From NCBI GenBank assembly GCA_965554225.1, contig CBEVZC010000025.1, positions 1 to 31,934 on the forward strand: 31,934 nucleotides of DNA, written 5' to 3'. Origin of the DNA: BMS3ABIN04 sp965554225 (GTDB lineage: Bacteria; Bacteroidota; Ignavibacteria; Ignavibacteriales; Melioribacteraceae). This document shows positions 8,389 through 17,283 of the stretch, in pieces (positions within the stretch are counted from its first letter, which is position 1; each line of letters begins with the position of its first letter). The position numbers were made by a program, and so were the translations under genes. The notes under the pieces were generated by a model. The model was not told the origin of the DNA. It searched no databases and saw only the letters and a program-made list of their open reading frames with translations.

Positions 8389-9795
8389 ATGACAAATAAT
8401 TTTTCCGAATATATTGACAGCATTAACTACTTGAAAGCTATGGCCGAAATTGCCAACCGGGAAAATGTAGAGGCTTTTATTGTAGGTGGATACGTAAGAG
8501 ATTTACTTTTGAATAGAAAGCGTGTTGATATTGATATTCTTGTAGTTGGCGATGGTCCAAATTTTGCACGTAAAGTTGCCAAGTCGTTCGGCGTTGAAAA
8601 TGTAAACATTTTTGCTAATTTCGGTACTGCGCAATTCAAATTTAACAACATTGATTTCGAATTTGTAGGAGCAAGAAAAGAATCTTACGATAGAAATTCA
8701 AGAAAGCCGAATGTTAATTTAGGTTCATTCGAAGATGATATAAACAGGCGGGATTTCACAATCAATACATTAGCAATTTCTCTAAACCGCAAAAATTTTG
8801 GCGAACTGATTGATAAATTTAACGGCTTGGAAGATCTAAGAAATCAAATTATTAAAACTCCTTTAGACCCGCAAAAAACATTTGATGATGATCCTTTAAG
8901 GATACTGCGTGCCTTCAGGTTTGCTGCCCAGCTTAATTTCCATGTTAATGATAAAATATTGCAGGTTGCGACTGAAATAAGGGAAAGACTAAAAATAGTA
9001 TCTCAAGAAAGAATTACTGATGAATTCCTTAAAATTCTAAAATCACCAAAACCTTCCGTAGGACTAAAGTTATTATACAATACTAAAGTTATGGAAATAG
9101 TTTTCCCGGAAATTGCAAACTTGGGCGGCGTTGATCAGCGAAAGGATTATCACCATAAAGATGTGTTCATACATACATGCCAAGTTGTAGATAATGTTGC
9201 AATAGTTTCAGATAACTTGTGGCTAAGATTTACAGCATTGGTTCATGATATAGCTAAACCTAAAACAAAAAGGTTTATTGATGGAATAGGCTGGACTTTT
9301 CACGGACATGAAGAACTCGGCGCGCGAATGATGAAGTCAATATTTAAGAAATTAAAACTTCCTTTTTCTAAACTTAATTATGTGGAAAAACTAGTCCGGC
9401 TGCATCTTAGACCGATTGCTTTAGTTTCCAAGGATGTAACCGATTCTGCTATAAGAAGATTCATAGTTTCAGCAGGTGAAGATTTAGATGATTTGATAAC
9501 TTTGTGCAGAGCTGATATAACAAGTAAGAACCCCGAAAAAGTTGCTCAATATCTTTCTAATTATAATATAGTAATGGAAAAAGTAAAAGATGTTGAGGAA
9601 AAGGATGAATTAAGAGCGTTTCAATCGCCTGTTAAAGGAAATGAAATTATGAAAGTCTTCAATCTAAAACCATCAAGAAAAGTTGGCGAAATAAAGAAAG
9701 CGATTGAAAATGCTATTTTAGACGGCAAAATTGAAAACAATTATGATGCTGCTTATAAGTTTATGCTTGAGCTTAAAAATAAATTAAACGAATAG
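8389..9795 (+). CDS. CCA tRNA nucleotidyltransferase / poly(A) polymerase family with HD domain
   Basis: This is a 468-residue class II nucleotidyltransferase. The head carries the GG motif VGGYVRDLLL (G33, G34) and the catalytic DxD (D47, D49 in RVDIDIL). These are followed by RRDFTINTLA and DPLRILRAFRFAAQL, the neck motifs that position the nucleotide and tRNA. An HD phosphohydrolase domain follows, with YHHKDVFIHT (about 254-262) and VHDIAK (H286, D287). This layout is typical of enzymes that add or repair the tRNA 3' CCA end, with an HD domain that may have 2',3'-phosphatase activity. A dedicated poly(A) polymerase or A-adding enzyme cannot be excluded from sequence alone. It starts 14 bp after the peptidase gene and is probably in the same operon. 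Confidence 0.93.
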   Translation: MTNNFSEYIDSINYLKAMAEIANRENVEAFIVGGYVRDLLLNRKRVDIDILVVGDGPNFARKVAKSFGVENVNIFANFGTAQFKFNNIDFEFVGARKESYDRNSRKPNVNLGSFEDDINRRDFTINTLAISLNRKNFGELIDKFNGLEDLRNQIIKTPLDPQKTFDDDPLRILRAFRFAAQLNFHVNDKILQVATEIRERLKIVSQERITDEFLKILKSPKPSVGLKLLYNTKVMEIVFPEIANLGGVDQRKDYHHKDVFIHTCQVVDNVAIVSDNLWLRFTALVHDIAKPKTKRFIDGIGWTFHGHEELGARMMKSIFKKLKLPFSKLNYVEKLVRLHLRPIALVSKDVTDSAIRRFIVSAGEDLDDLITLCRADITSKNPEKVAQYLSNYNIVMEKVKDVEEKDELRAFQSPVKGNEIMKVFNLKPSRKVGEIKKAIENAILDGKIENNYDAAYKFMLELKNKLNE

Positions 9796-9830
9796 AATTA
9801 TAAATTTCCTAATATGAAGTAAATTCTATT
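9791..9830 (+). terminator. Possible weak terminator after the tRNA nucleotidyltransferase gene
   Basis: A perfect 9-bp inverted repeat (AATAGAATT at 9791-9799, AATTCTATT at 9822-9830) overlaps the stop codon at 9793-9795 and is followed by the T-rich sequence TGTTTATATTTCTT. The stem is AT-rich with a 22-base loop, so it would be weak. Confidence 0.35.
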
Positions 9831-9929
9831 TGTTTATATTTCTTAAATTTAAATTTGGGAATTATTTAGGATTTGACTTTATATAAAATTAGTTGTCTAA
9901 ATTTAATATGCCGGCTAGTAATTTTTAAA

Positions 9930-9960
9930 AGTAGGTAAAAATTTGTAACTTTTTACCACT
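9930..9960. promoter_or_regulatory. Inverted repeat upstream of the export operon, candidate operator
   Basis: GGTAAAAA (9934-9941) and TTTTTACC (9950-9957) form a perfect 8-bp inverted repeat around an 8-base spacer, flanked by AGT and ACT that continue the symmetry with one bulge. It lies about 64 bp before the ATG of the TolC-like gene. A nearby direct repeat of GTCCAAA (9968-9974 and 9975-9981) follows. No T-run follows the repeat, so an operator site is as likely as a terminator. No protein partner can be named. Confidence 0.4.
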
Positions 9961-10023
9961 CTTTAACGTCCAAAGTCCAAAGAATAAAATTTTACATAAT
10001 TCTTAACGATATCGGAGAACTCG

Positions 10024-11373
10024 ATGAAAAAACTTTTTGTGCTCATTTTTACACTTTTCATTAGTACTAATATTTTCTCTCAAAGTAAACTTACTTTAGA
10101 AAAAGCCATTTCAATAGCTTTGCAGAGGAACTCAAATTTAATAAAAGGACAGAATAACCTTGAAACAAACAAATCCCAGTTAAAAAGCGCTTACGGTGAT
10201 TTACTCCCTAATTTGAATGTGAGGGGTTCCTGGTCATGGAATAGAATAGACGATGACGGCGGTACAACCATTGTTGATTTTTTTGGCCAACAAACAACAA
10301 AACCTGCAACCAAGAGCGATTCGAGGAATTATAATGTTTCAGCAGGAGGGAATATTACTTTGTTTGACGGACTTTCTAACTATGCGAGTGTATCACAGAA
10401 AAGGAACGACTTGAATGCAGCCAGATTGAGCTTGGAAAAATTAAAGCAGGATATTATTTATCAGACAACAAATCTATATTACACGGTCTTAAACGCACAA
10501 GAATTGGTAAAGGTTAGAAAAGACAACCTTAAATTCCATAAAAAATTACTCGAACAAATTCAGGCTCGGAATAAACTTGGTTCCGTTCCTATTGCCGATG
10601 TTTATACACAACAAGTACAGCTTGGCAATGCTCAATTATTATTGATACAGGCACAAAATGATTACGAAAACACTAAGAGTAATATTTTAAACTATTTGGC
10701 TCTCGATGTATTAGAAGAATATACCTTTGAGCGACCTTCTGAAGAATTGAAAAATAATAGTTCGGAATTACCGTTTTCAGAATTTAAGAATATTAAAGAG
10801 ATGGTAAAAACAGCCTTTGATAATAGGAAAGATTATCAAAGTCAAAAATTAAGCTTGGCTTCAGCCGAAAACGGGTTAACAATTGCCAAAGGAGGATTAT
10901 TCCCGAGTTTAAGCGGGAACTATTCTTTTTCTACACAAAGCGGAGCGCCTAAAGATTTACTAAAACGAAGAGTTTGGAATGTTGGTTTATCATTAAATAT
11001 TCCAATATTTTCAAATTGGAATACTGAAAATCAAATTCAGTTTGCAAAAGTTAGAATAGATAATGCCGCCGAAGATCTTACTGTTCTTGAGAGACAAATA
11101 AAAATTGAAATAAAACAAGGTTACCTTGATTTGGTTGCGGCAAAGAAGCAATTGGATGTTAGTACGGCAAACGTTCGCTCGGCAAAGGAAAACAGAAGAA
11201 TAAATAAGGAGCGATACAGCCTTGGTTCCGGAACTATTCTTGATGTCCTTCAAGCGGATAAGGATTACACACAGGCGTTAAATGATAGGATTAATGCCGA
11301 ATACAGTTATTATAAGTTAAAAGATAAACTAGTAAATTCACTTGGTAAATTGGAAGTAAAAAAATACGAATAA
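10024..11373 (+). CDS. TolC-family outer-membrane efflux protein
   Basis: This 449-residue protein starts with a signal peptide (MKKLFVLIFTLFISTNIFSQ) and then shows the duplicated TolC pattern of long alpha-helical hairpins with barrel strands. The N-terminal helix LTLEKAISIALQRNSNLIKG is the standard first OEP motif. The second repeat ends with RYSLGSGTILDVLQADKDYTQ, the usual counterpart before the last helix. Members trimerise into a channel across the outer membrane and periplasm and dock with an adaptor and an inner-membrane pump. It is the first gene of the operon, has a GGAG ribosome site before the ATG, and is followed after 20 bp by the adaptor gene. The cargo cannot be read from this protein. 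Confidence 0.93.
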   Translation: MKKLFVLIFTLFISTNIFSQSKLTLEKAISIALQRNSNLIKGQNNLETNKSQLKSAYGDLLPNLNVRGSWSWNRIDDDGGTTIVDFFGQQTTKPATKSDSRNYNVSAGGNITLFDGLSNYASVSQKRNDLNAARLSLEKLKQDIIYQTTNLYYTVLNAQELVKVRKDNLKFHKKLLEQIQARNKLGSVPIADVYTQQVQLGNAQLLLIQAQNDYENTKSNILNYLALDVLEEYTFERPSEELKNNSSELPFSEFKNIKEMVKTAFDNRKDYQSQKLSLASAENGLTIAKGGLFPSLSGNYSFSTQSGAPKDLLKRRVWNVGLSLNIPIFSNWNTENQIQFAKVRIDNAAEDLTVLERQIKIEIKQGYLDLVAAKKQLDVSTANVRSAKENRRINKERYSLGSGTILDVLQADKDYTQALNDRINAEYSYYKLKDKLVNSLGKLEVKKYE

Positions 11374-11393
11374 ATTCATTAAGGAGAATTCTG

Positions 11394-12668
11394 ATGTCAA
11401 AAAATAATTCAAAAAAGAGCAAGAAAAAATTTTTTATATTCGGTGGTTTAACCATTCTACTGCTTATTGTTCTTGCTTTAGTCTTCTTTAATAAAAATGA
11501 TGAGAAGATAATTAAAGTTCAAACCAAAAAAGTACAAAAACGAGATATTACACAAGTAGTTTCTGCAACGGGTAAGATTAATCCTGTTTATTCGGTAGAA
11601 TTGCGACCTGAAGTTACAGGTGAAATTGTACAGCTTCCGGTTAAAGAGGGAGATCATGTACGCAAAGGACAGTTTTTAATAAGATTAAAACCCGATCAAT
11701 ACATAGCAAGAAAAAATAAAGCATTGGCAAGCTTAAATTTTTCTAAGGCAACTTTAGCACAAAGGGAAGCAACTTTAGCAAAAGTAAAAGCAGATTTTGA
11801 AAGGGTTAAAAAATTATATGAAAAAGATTTATCAAGTACAGCGGATTTAGAAGCAGCACGTTCAAGTTATTTAGGAGCTAAAGCTCAAGTTGAAGCTCAG
11901 CAGTCTTCCGTTATGCAAGCGGAAGAAAACTATAAAGATGCTGAAGTTGAATTAGCTAAAACTGCAATCTATTCTCCTTTAAAAGGAACAATTACTTATT
12001 TAAAAATAGAAGCAGGGGAAAGAGTACTGGGAAGTTCATTCAGTCAGGGAACACTTTTGATGACGGTTTCCGATTTGACCAGTATGGAAGCAACTGTGCA
12101 AGTTGATGAAAATGATGTTGTTCTTATATCAGTCGGCGATACTGCAAAAATTAAAATTGATGCTTTCGGTGATGAAGAGTTTTTAGGAACTGTCTCTCAG
12201 ATTGGGAACAGTGCTATTACAACGGGTGTCGGATCACAAGACCAAGTAGTAAATTTTGATGCTAAAATAAGGTTAAAAAATCCGAATGAAAAAATACGCC
12301 CCGGAATGTCTTGTGATGCTGAAATTCAGACAGAAACGAGGAACAATGTTTTATCCGTTCCTATCCAGTGTGTAACAGCGAGAATGCACAAGCCCAAATC
12401 GATGCCTAAACGCGGAAATAAACCGGAAATGAAAAAAGCAGCTAAAAAGTCTAAACCGCAGGAAGTTGTATTTGTTATTGAAGGTAATTTAGCAAGAATG
12501 AAACCTGTAAAAACCGGAATTAGTAATGATTCTTATATTGAAATAATTAAAGGTCTAAAAAAAGGTCAGTCCGTTGTAACCGGACCTTACAGAGCTATTT
12601 CAAAAGAACTTCAAGATAGTGTTAAAATTATGCTTGAAAAGAATTTTTCAAAAGGTGCTAAACATTAA
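11394..12668 (+). CDS. MacA/HlyD-family periplasmic adaptor subunit
   Basis: This 424-residue membrane-fusion protein has one N-terminal membrane anchor (about residues 12-32) after a lysine-rich start, so the body is periplasmic. A lipoyl half (VELRPEVTGEIVQLPVKEGD), an alpha-helical hairpin with a coiled coil (about 110-185), the second lipoyl half (AKTAIYSPLKGTITYLKIEA) and a beta-barrel domain follow. The C-terminal membrane-proximal domain contains a lysine- and proline-rich insertion around residues 335-360 (HKPKSMPKRGNKP). The order of domains is that of MacA, which links a MacB ABC pump to TolC. An AAGGAG ribosome site precedes the ATG, and the ATPase gene begins 21 bp after the stop. 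Confidence 0.93.
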   Translation: MSKNNSKKSKKKFFIFGGLTILLLIVLALVFFNKNDEKIIKVQTKKVQKRDITQVVSATGKINPVYSVELRPEVTGEIVQLPVKEGDHVRKGQFLIRLKPDQYIARKNKALASLNFSKATLAQREATLAKVKADFERVKKLYEKDLSSTADLEAARSSYLGAKAQVEAQQSSVMQAEENYKDAEVELAKTAIYSPLKGTITYLKIEAGERVLGSSFSQGTLLMTVSDLTSMEATVQVDENDVVLISVGDTAKIKIDAFGDEEFLGTVSQIGNSAITTGVGSQDQVVNFDAKIRLKNPNEKIRPGMSCDAEIQTETRNNVLSVPIQCVTARMHKPKSMPKRGNKPEMKKAAKKSKPQEVVFVIEGNLARMKPVKTGISNDSYIEIIKGLKKGQSVVTGPYRAISKELQDSVKIMLEKNFSKGAKH

Positions 12669-12689
12669 TAATTTTAATTCGGGAAATAA

Positions 12690-13406
12690 ATGAGCGTTAT
12701 AAATTTAGAACATATTGCAAAAATATATCAACTAGGTTCGGAAGAAGTACAAGCATTAAAAGATGTATCGCTAGATATTGAGAAAAATGAATATGTTGCT
12801 ATTATGGGACCTTCAGGCTCCGGGAAATCAACATTGATGAATATTATCGGCTGTCTCGATACTCCTTCAAAAGGTTCTTATATATTTACTGGTGTTAATG
12901 TAAGCGAAATGAATGATAATGAATTAGCGGAAGTTAGGAACAAAGAAATAGGATTTGTTTTTCAAACTTTTAATTTACTACCAAGATCAAATGCCTTGCA
13001 CAACGTTGAATTACCTCTGATTTATGCTGGTGCTCCTACTGCGGAGAGGAGGGAAAGAGCCAAGCAAGCGCTTGAAAATGTAGGTCTTGCCGACAGAATT
13101 TTCCATAAACCAAATGAATTATCGGGTGGGCAGAGACAGAGAGTTGCTATTGCAAGGGCTTTAGTTACCAATCCTTCAATTATTCTAGCGGACGAACCGA
13201 CGGGTAACTTAGATACCAAGACAGGCGAAGATATTATGGCGCTGTTCAGTGATCTATATGATTTGGGAAACACCATTATTCTTGTTACCCATGAAGAATA
13301 TATAGCTGAGCATGCGGCAAGAATTATTCGATTACGCGACGGTTTAGTTGAAAAAGATGAAAATGTAAATAAGCGCATAATTCCGAACCATAACGGAGTA
13401 ATTTAA
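12690..13406 (+). CDS. MacB/LolD-type ABC transporter ATP-binding protein
   Basis: This 238-residue ATPase has every canonical motif: Walker A GPSGSGKST (40-48), the Q-loop FQTFNLLPR, the signature LSGGQRQRVAIARAL, Walker B ILADEPTGNLD and the H-switch VTHEEYIAEHA. These belong to the MacB/LolD/FtsE class, which powers permeases that work mechanically on periplasmic partners rather than moving cargo through themselves. It is the only ATPase in the operon and is followed by four permease genes, so it probably serves all of them. Unlike E. coli MacB, the ATPase and permease are separate proteins here. Confidence 0.95.
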   Translation: MSVINLEHIAKIYQLGSEEVQALKDVSLDIEKNEYVAIMGPSGSGKSTLMNIIGCLDTPSKGSYIFTGVNVSEMNDNELAEVRNKEIGFVFQTFNLLPRSNALHNVELPLIYAGAPTAERRERAKQALENVGLADRIFHKPNELSGGQRQRVAIARALVTNPSIILADEPTGNLDTKTGEDIMALFSDLYDLGNTIILVTHEEYIAEHAARIIRLRDGLVEKDENVNKRIIPNHNGVI

Positions 13407-13426
13407 TTAACCTTTTGGGGGAAGAA

Positions 13427-14665
13427 GTGTCAAATTTATTTTTTGAGATTAAGGAGGGGCTCATCATTTCCCTCCGGGCGATCAGAGATAACAAAGTTAG
13501 GGCAATTCTTACAACCCTTGGAATAGTTATTGGCGTATGGGCTGTTGTTACAATGTCTACCGCAATTAAAGGAATCGATATTGCCTTCCAAAAAGGAGTA
13601 GCTTCGCTTGGGTCCGATAATTTATATATTGATAAATGGGCTTGGTTTAACAGCGATATTCCCTGGTGGAAAATGCGAAATAGAAAAAACATCGATATGG
13701 AAGATTACAAAAAATTTAAAGACTTGGCAAAATTGCCAATTGCAATTGCTCCATCCGTAATAACACGTCAGGGAATTAAAAACCGTAAACATTCACTCGA
13801 TGTTGTTTTTTGTACGGGAACTACTAATGATTATATAAATACTACGAACCTAACCTTCAAAGAAGGACGTTTTTTCTCTAATACGGAAAGCAATAGTTCA
13901 AGGAGTGTTGTTGTTTTGGGAAGTGAAATTGCCAAGAAATTATTCCCTGAAGGACGCGCACTTGATAGTCAAGTTAAAATAAAAGGACATCGATTTAAAG
14001 TAATTGGTATTCTTAACGAACAAGGCAGCTGGGTAATGGGAGATTTTAATCCGGATAAACAGATTTTCATTCCCATTGGAACAGTTTTTAAGTATTTCCA
14101 AAATGAAACATTTGGAAGTATTGTAATAAACGTAAGAGCACCAAACAGCATAACGGTTAACAAGGTAAAAGAAGAATCGATAGGTGTTATGCGTCAAGTA
14201 CGAGGTTTAACATATAGTCAAGAAAACGACTTTGCAATAAATCAGCAATCCGGTCTTTTATCGACAATTGATCAAACAGTCGGTGTAATTCAAGTTGCTG
14301 GAATTTTTATAACAGGTCTATCTCTTTTTGTTGGAGCAATTGGAATAATGAACATAATGTTTGTCTCCGTAAAAGAAAGGACAAAAGAAATCGGCATTCG
14401 TAAAGCTATTGGTGCAAACCGGAGAACAATTCTCGGTCAGTTCATTACTGAAGCGGCTGTTATTTGCCTTCTCGGTGGTTTTATCGGTTTGTTACTTTCA
14501 GTTATCACTAGCTTAGTAATTAATAAGTTTTTGCCGACCAGTATTCAACTTGATTCTGTAATGCTGGCAATTATTATTTCAATTGTTACCGGTATTTTAT
14601 CAGGTTTTGCTCCTGCATTTACAGCAGCAAAAATGGATCCGGTTGATGCATTGAGGTACGAATAA
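13427..14665 (+). CDS. MacB/FtsX-type ABC permease, copy A1
   Basis: I choose GTG 13427 (412 residues), with a GGGGGAAG ribosome site just upstream, over TTG 13417-adjacent starts such as 13415. From GTG the N terminus SNLFFEIKEG aligns directly with KNFLFELKEG of copy A2. The protein has one N-terminal helix (about 20-42), a large periplasmic domain (about 45-270) and three C-terminal helices. The conserved FtsX segment GIMNIMFVSVKERTKEIGIR follows the second helix and the C-terminal motif DPVDALRYE is present. By sequence it is closest to the third permease (16015). Its stop overlaps the next start by one base (TAATG), which suggests co-translation with its B partner as a heterodimer. Confidence 0.92.
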   Translation: MSNLFFEIKEGLIISLRAIRDNKVRAILTTLGIVIGVWAVVTMSTAIKGIDIAFQKGVASLGSDNLYIDKWAWFNSDIPWWKMRNRKNIDMEDYKKFKDLAKLPIAIAPSVITRQGIKNRKHSLDVVFCTGTTNDYINTTNLTFKEGRFFSNTESNSSRSVVVLGSEIAKKLFPEGRALDSQVKIKGHRFKVIGILNEQGSWVMGDFNPDKQIFIPIGTVFKYFQNETFGSIVINVRAPNSITVNKVKEESIGVMRQVRGLTYSQENDFAINQQSGLLSTIDQTVGVIQVAGIFITGLSLFVGAIGIMNIMFVSVKERTKEIGIRKAIGANRRTILGQFITEAAVICLLGGFIGLLLSVITSLVINKFLPTSIQLDSVMLAIIISIVTGILSGFAPAFTAAKMDPVDALRYE

Positions 14666-15897
14666 TGAAATTTTCCGAATTAATAAGAATCTCACTTGCC
14701 TCTTTAAGAGCAAATAAATTACGATCGTCATTAACTGTGCTTGGAATTATTGTGGGCATTTTTTCAATCATTGCAGTAAGCACTATTATATCAGTTTTAC
14801 AATCATCAATAGAAGATGGAGTATCTGCGCTTGGTAAAAATACTTTTCAGCTTCAGAAATGGCCTATTGTTCAAATGTCCCGCTCGGAAAGGACAGCGCT
14901 TTTGAGAAATCGAAAAGATATAACTTTAAAAGAATATTATAGACTTAAAGATGTTTTAGTTGAAGCAAAAAGTGTGGGAGCCGAGCAATGGAACGGTGGA
15001 AAGATAATAAAATACGGCAATAAAGAGACAAATCCTAACGTTAGTCTTGCAGGAATGACGCCGGAAGCTTTTGCTAATAACAATTGGATAGTTAATGAAG
15101 GACGGGAATTTTCATATAGGGAGGTAAATAGTTACGAAAGAGTAATAGTACTGGGTGCTGATGTGGTTAAAAAGCTTTTCCCGTTTATTGATCCTATTGG
15201 ACAAGAAGTAAAGGTTAACGGACATAAGCTGCGTATAATTGGCGTTCTTGAAAATCAGGGCGACATGTTCGGGCAAAGTCAGGACAATTTTGCGTTAATT
15301 CCAATAACAACTTTTCAAAATTTCTACGGAAAAAGAAATAACAGCATTAATATCACGGTTATGTCAAAAGATAAAGCTTCGTACCAAAATTTAGTAGAGT
15401 TAACCGAAGGATATTTTAGAAAAATAAGAAAAGTACCACCCGGAGACCCGAATGATTTTACAATACGAACAAACCAAGCTATACTTGACCAAATTAACTC
15501 CATGACAAGCGGAGTAAAAATAGGAGCTTTTGTAATAGGTGCTATAGCGTTATTAGCGGCAGGTATTGGAATTATGAATATTATGTTGGTCTCTGTCACA
15601 GAAAGAACCAAAGAAATCGGTATTAGAAAAGCAATAGGCGCAAGAAGAAAAAGTATACTGTCTCAATTTTTAGTAGAAGCAATTTCTCTTTCCCTTTTCG
15701 GAGGTTTAATAGGAATTATTCTCGGAGTTCTTGCCGGTAATATTGCCGGATCATTATTAAAAGCAGAAACATTAATTCCGGTTAATTGGATTATCATAGG
15801 ATTTACAATTTGTATTATGGTTGGAATTATTTTCGGGACATATCCTGCCTATAAAGCGTCAAATTTGGACCCGATAGATGCTCTTCGTTATGAATAA
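14665..15897 (+). CDS. MacB/FtsX-type ABC permease, copy B1
   Basis: This is a 410-residue permease with the same one-plus-three helix plan. The N terminus KFSELIRISLASLRANKLRS differs from the A type and resembles the fourth permease (SFRLAIDSIKSNKLRS). Shared B-type features include the periplasmic PPGDPNDF-type stretch, AALLAAGIGIMNIMLVSV-like wording near the second helix, and the C-terminal ASNLDPIDALRYE. It is joined to A1 by a TAATG overlap. No cargo-specific feature can be read. It probably pairs with A1, with two copies of the shared ATPase. Confidence 0.92.
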   Translation: MKFSELIRISLASLRANKLRSSLTVLGIIVGIFSIIAVSTIISVLQSSIEDGVSALGKNTFQLQKWPIVQMSRSERTALLRNRKDITLKEYYRLKDVLVEAKSVGAEQWNGGKIIKYGNKETNPNVSLAGMTPEAFANNNWIVNEGREFSYREVNSYERVIVLGADVVKKLFPFIDPIGQEVKVNGHKLRIIGVLENQGDMFGQSQDNFALIPITTFQNFYGKRNNSINITVMSKDKASYQNLVELTEGYFRKIRKVPPGDPNDFTIRTNQAILDQINSMTSGVKIGAFVIGAIALLAAGIGIMNIMLVSVTERTKEIGIRKAIGARRKSILSQFLVEAISLSLFGGLIGIILGVLAGNIAGSLLKAETLIPVNWIIIGFTICIMVGIIFGTYPAYKASNLDPIDALRYE

Positions 15898-16014
15898 ACA
15901 AACCTATAAATATATTCCACAAATCTTAAACCTATATTTTGTTTTAAGGTTTGTATATATTAAATTATACATGAGGATTTCCAGATTACCAAACATTTAA
16001 AATAAGTTAAAATT
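15898..16014. other. Gap between the two permease pairs
   Basis: This 117-bp gap is the largest in the export operon. It contains a small inverted repeat (AAACCT 15928-15933, AGGTTT 15947-15952) with no T-run after it. It sits at the junction between the two A-B permease pairs and may hold an internal promoter or an RNA processing site. I could not identify either. Confidence 0.3.
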
Positions 16015-17256
16015 ATGAAAAACTTTTTATTCGAGTTAAAAGAAGGTGTGCTCATTTCTCTTAAAGCTATCAGCGTTAATAAAATGCGTGCTGTTTTAAC
16101 AACCTTAGGGATTGTAATTGGAATTGTTGCCGTCACTACAATGTCTTCGGCAATTGTAGGTTTACGCGAAGCATTCATAAGTTCTATTTCTTCTCTTGGG
16201 AATGATGTTTTATATGTTGATAAATTCGAATGGATGGGCGGGAAAGATTGGCGGTCCTATAGAAATAGAAAAAACATTACTTATGAACAATACCAAAAAC
16301 TTAGAAAAATGCTTTCGCCATCTTCCTATGTTGCCATGGCGCCAACTAAAAGAACTTTCGGCAAAACGGTAAAATACAAACAACTTTCTACGCAAGCAGC
16401 TATGATTTATGGAACAAATGAAGACTATATGACAACGAGCGGTGCAATTCCCGAAGAAGGAAGGTTCATGAACCAGTTGGAAGTTAAATCCTCAAGAAGA
16501 GTTTGTATTATTGGTAAAGATATTGCAAAAGCACTTTTCCCGAATCAAAATCCATTAAATAAATCTATAAGATTAAATAATGTACCTCTTAAAGTTATAG
16601 GCATTCTTGAGAAACAAGGAAGCGCTTTCTTCGGCAGCTTCAGTCTTGACGGTCAAATTATTATGCCCTTAAATGTTTTCGAAAGGATTTACGGACAAAG
16701 GCGCGGCAGAATTTTAATCAGTGTTAAAGTTGCGGATATTAATAAAATGGAAGAGGTAAAAGAAGAAGTAAAAGCAGATATGAGGTTAATTAGAAAAGTT
16801 CCCCCCGGTAAACCTGATGATTTTGCGATAAATGAGCAAAAAGTATTCTCTGACTTTTACGATAAGACTGTAGGAATAATTGCACTTGCCGGAATTGTAA
16901 TTACTGCATTAGCTTTATTTGTAGGTGCAATAGGTATAATGAATATTATGTTCGTTTCAGTTACTGAGAGAACAAAAGAAATTGGCATTCGTAAAGCCAT
17001 TGGAGCAAAAACTTGGTCAATAATGATTCAGTTTTTATCTGAAGCAATTATTATTACATTAATTGGCGGAGTAATTGGATTAATTATCTCCTATCCTTTA
17101 AGTTTAATTATTGATAAAGTTTTGCCAACTTCCATGCCGATTAATATTGTAATATTGGCTCTTATAATTTCTGCGGTTGTAGGAGTTATATCAGGATTTT
17201 TACCGGCCTACAAAGCTGCAAAAATGGACCCTGTGGATGCATTAAGATATGACTAA
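16015..17256 (+). CDS. MacB/FtsX-type ABC permease, copy A2
   Basis: This 413-residue permease matches copy A1 throughout: the N terminus KNFLFELKEGVLISLKAI, TTLGIVIGIVAVTTMSSAI in the first helix, RNRKNIT in the periplasmic domain, LFVGAIGIMNIMFVSVTERT near the second helix and the end AAKMDPVDALRYD. The domain plan is one N-terminal helix, a periplasmic domain and three C-terminal helices. It shares the motif KVPPGKPDDFAI with the B-type copies, where A1 has a shorter, diverged stretch (VRGLTYSQENDFAI). It probably forms a heterodimer with B2, whose gene starts 27 bp downstream. Confidence 0.92.
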   Translation: MKNFLFELKEGVLISLKAISVNKMRAVLTTLGIVIGIVAVTTMSSAIVGLREAFISSISSLGNDVLYVDKFEWMGGKDWRSYRNRKNITYEQYQKLRKMLSPSSYVAMAPTKRTFGKTVKYKQLSTQAAMIYGTNEDYMTTSGAIPEEGRFMNQLEVKSSRRVCIIGKDIAKALFPNQNPLNKSIRLNNVPLKVIGILEKQGSAFFGSFSLDGQIIMPLNVFERIYGQRRGRILISVKVADINKMEEVKEEVKADMRLIRKVPPGKPDDFAINEQKVFSDFYDKTVGIIALAGIVITALALFVGAIGIMNIMFVSVTERTKEIGIRKAIGAKTWSIMIQFLSEAIIITLIGGVIGLIISYPLSLIIDKVLPTSMPINIVILALIISAVVGVISGFLPAYKAAKMDPVDALRYD

Positions 17257-17283
17257 TTTTATAACAAAAACAAATTATTAATT

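Noticed and set aside
9873..9903. Sigma-70-like promoter (TTGACT with TAAATT) before the TolC-like gene
   Set aside because: The spacing is 19 bp and the -10 match is poor, so it is not convincing in AT-rich sequence.
13324..13692. 122-codon minus-strand reading frame spanning the ATPase and permease A1 genes
   Set aside because: It is antisense to two strongly conserved genes and has no domain or ribosome site.
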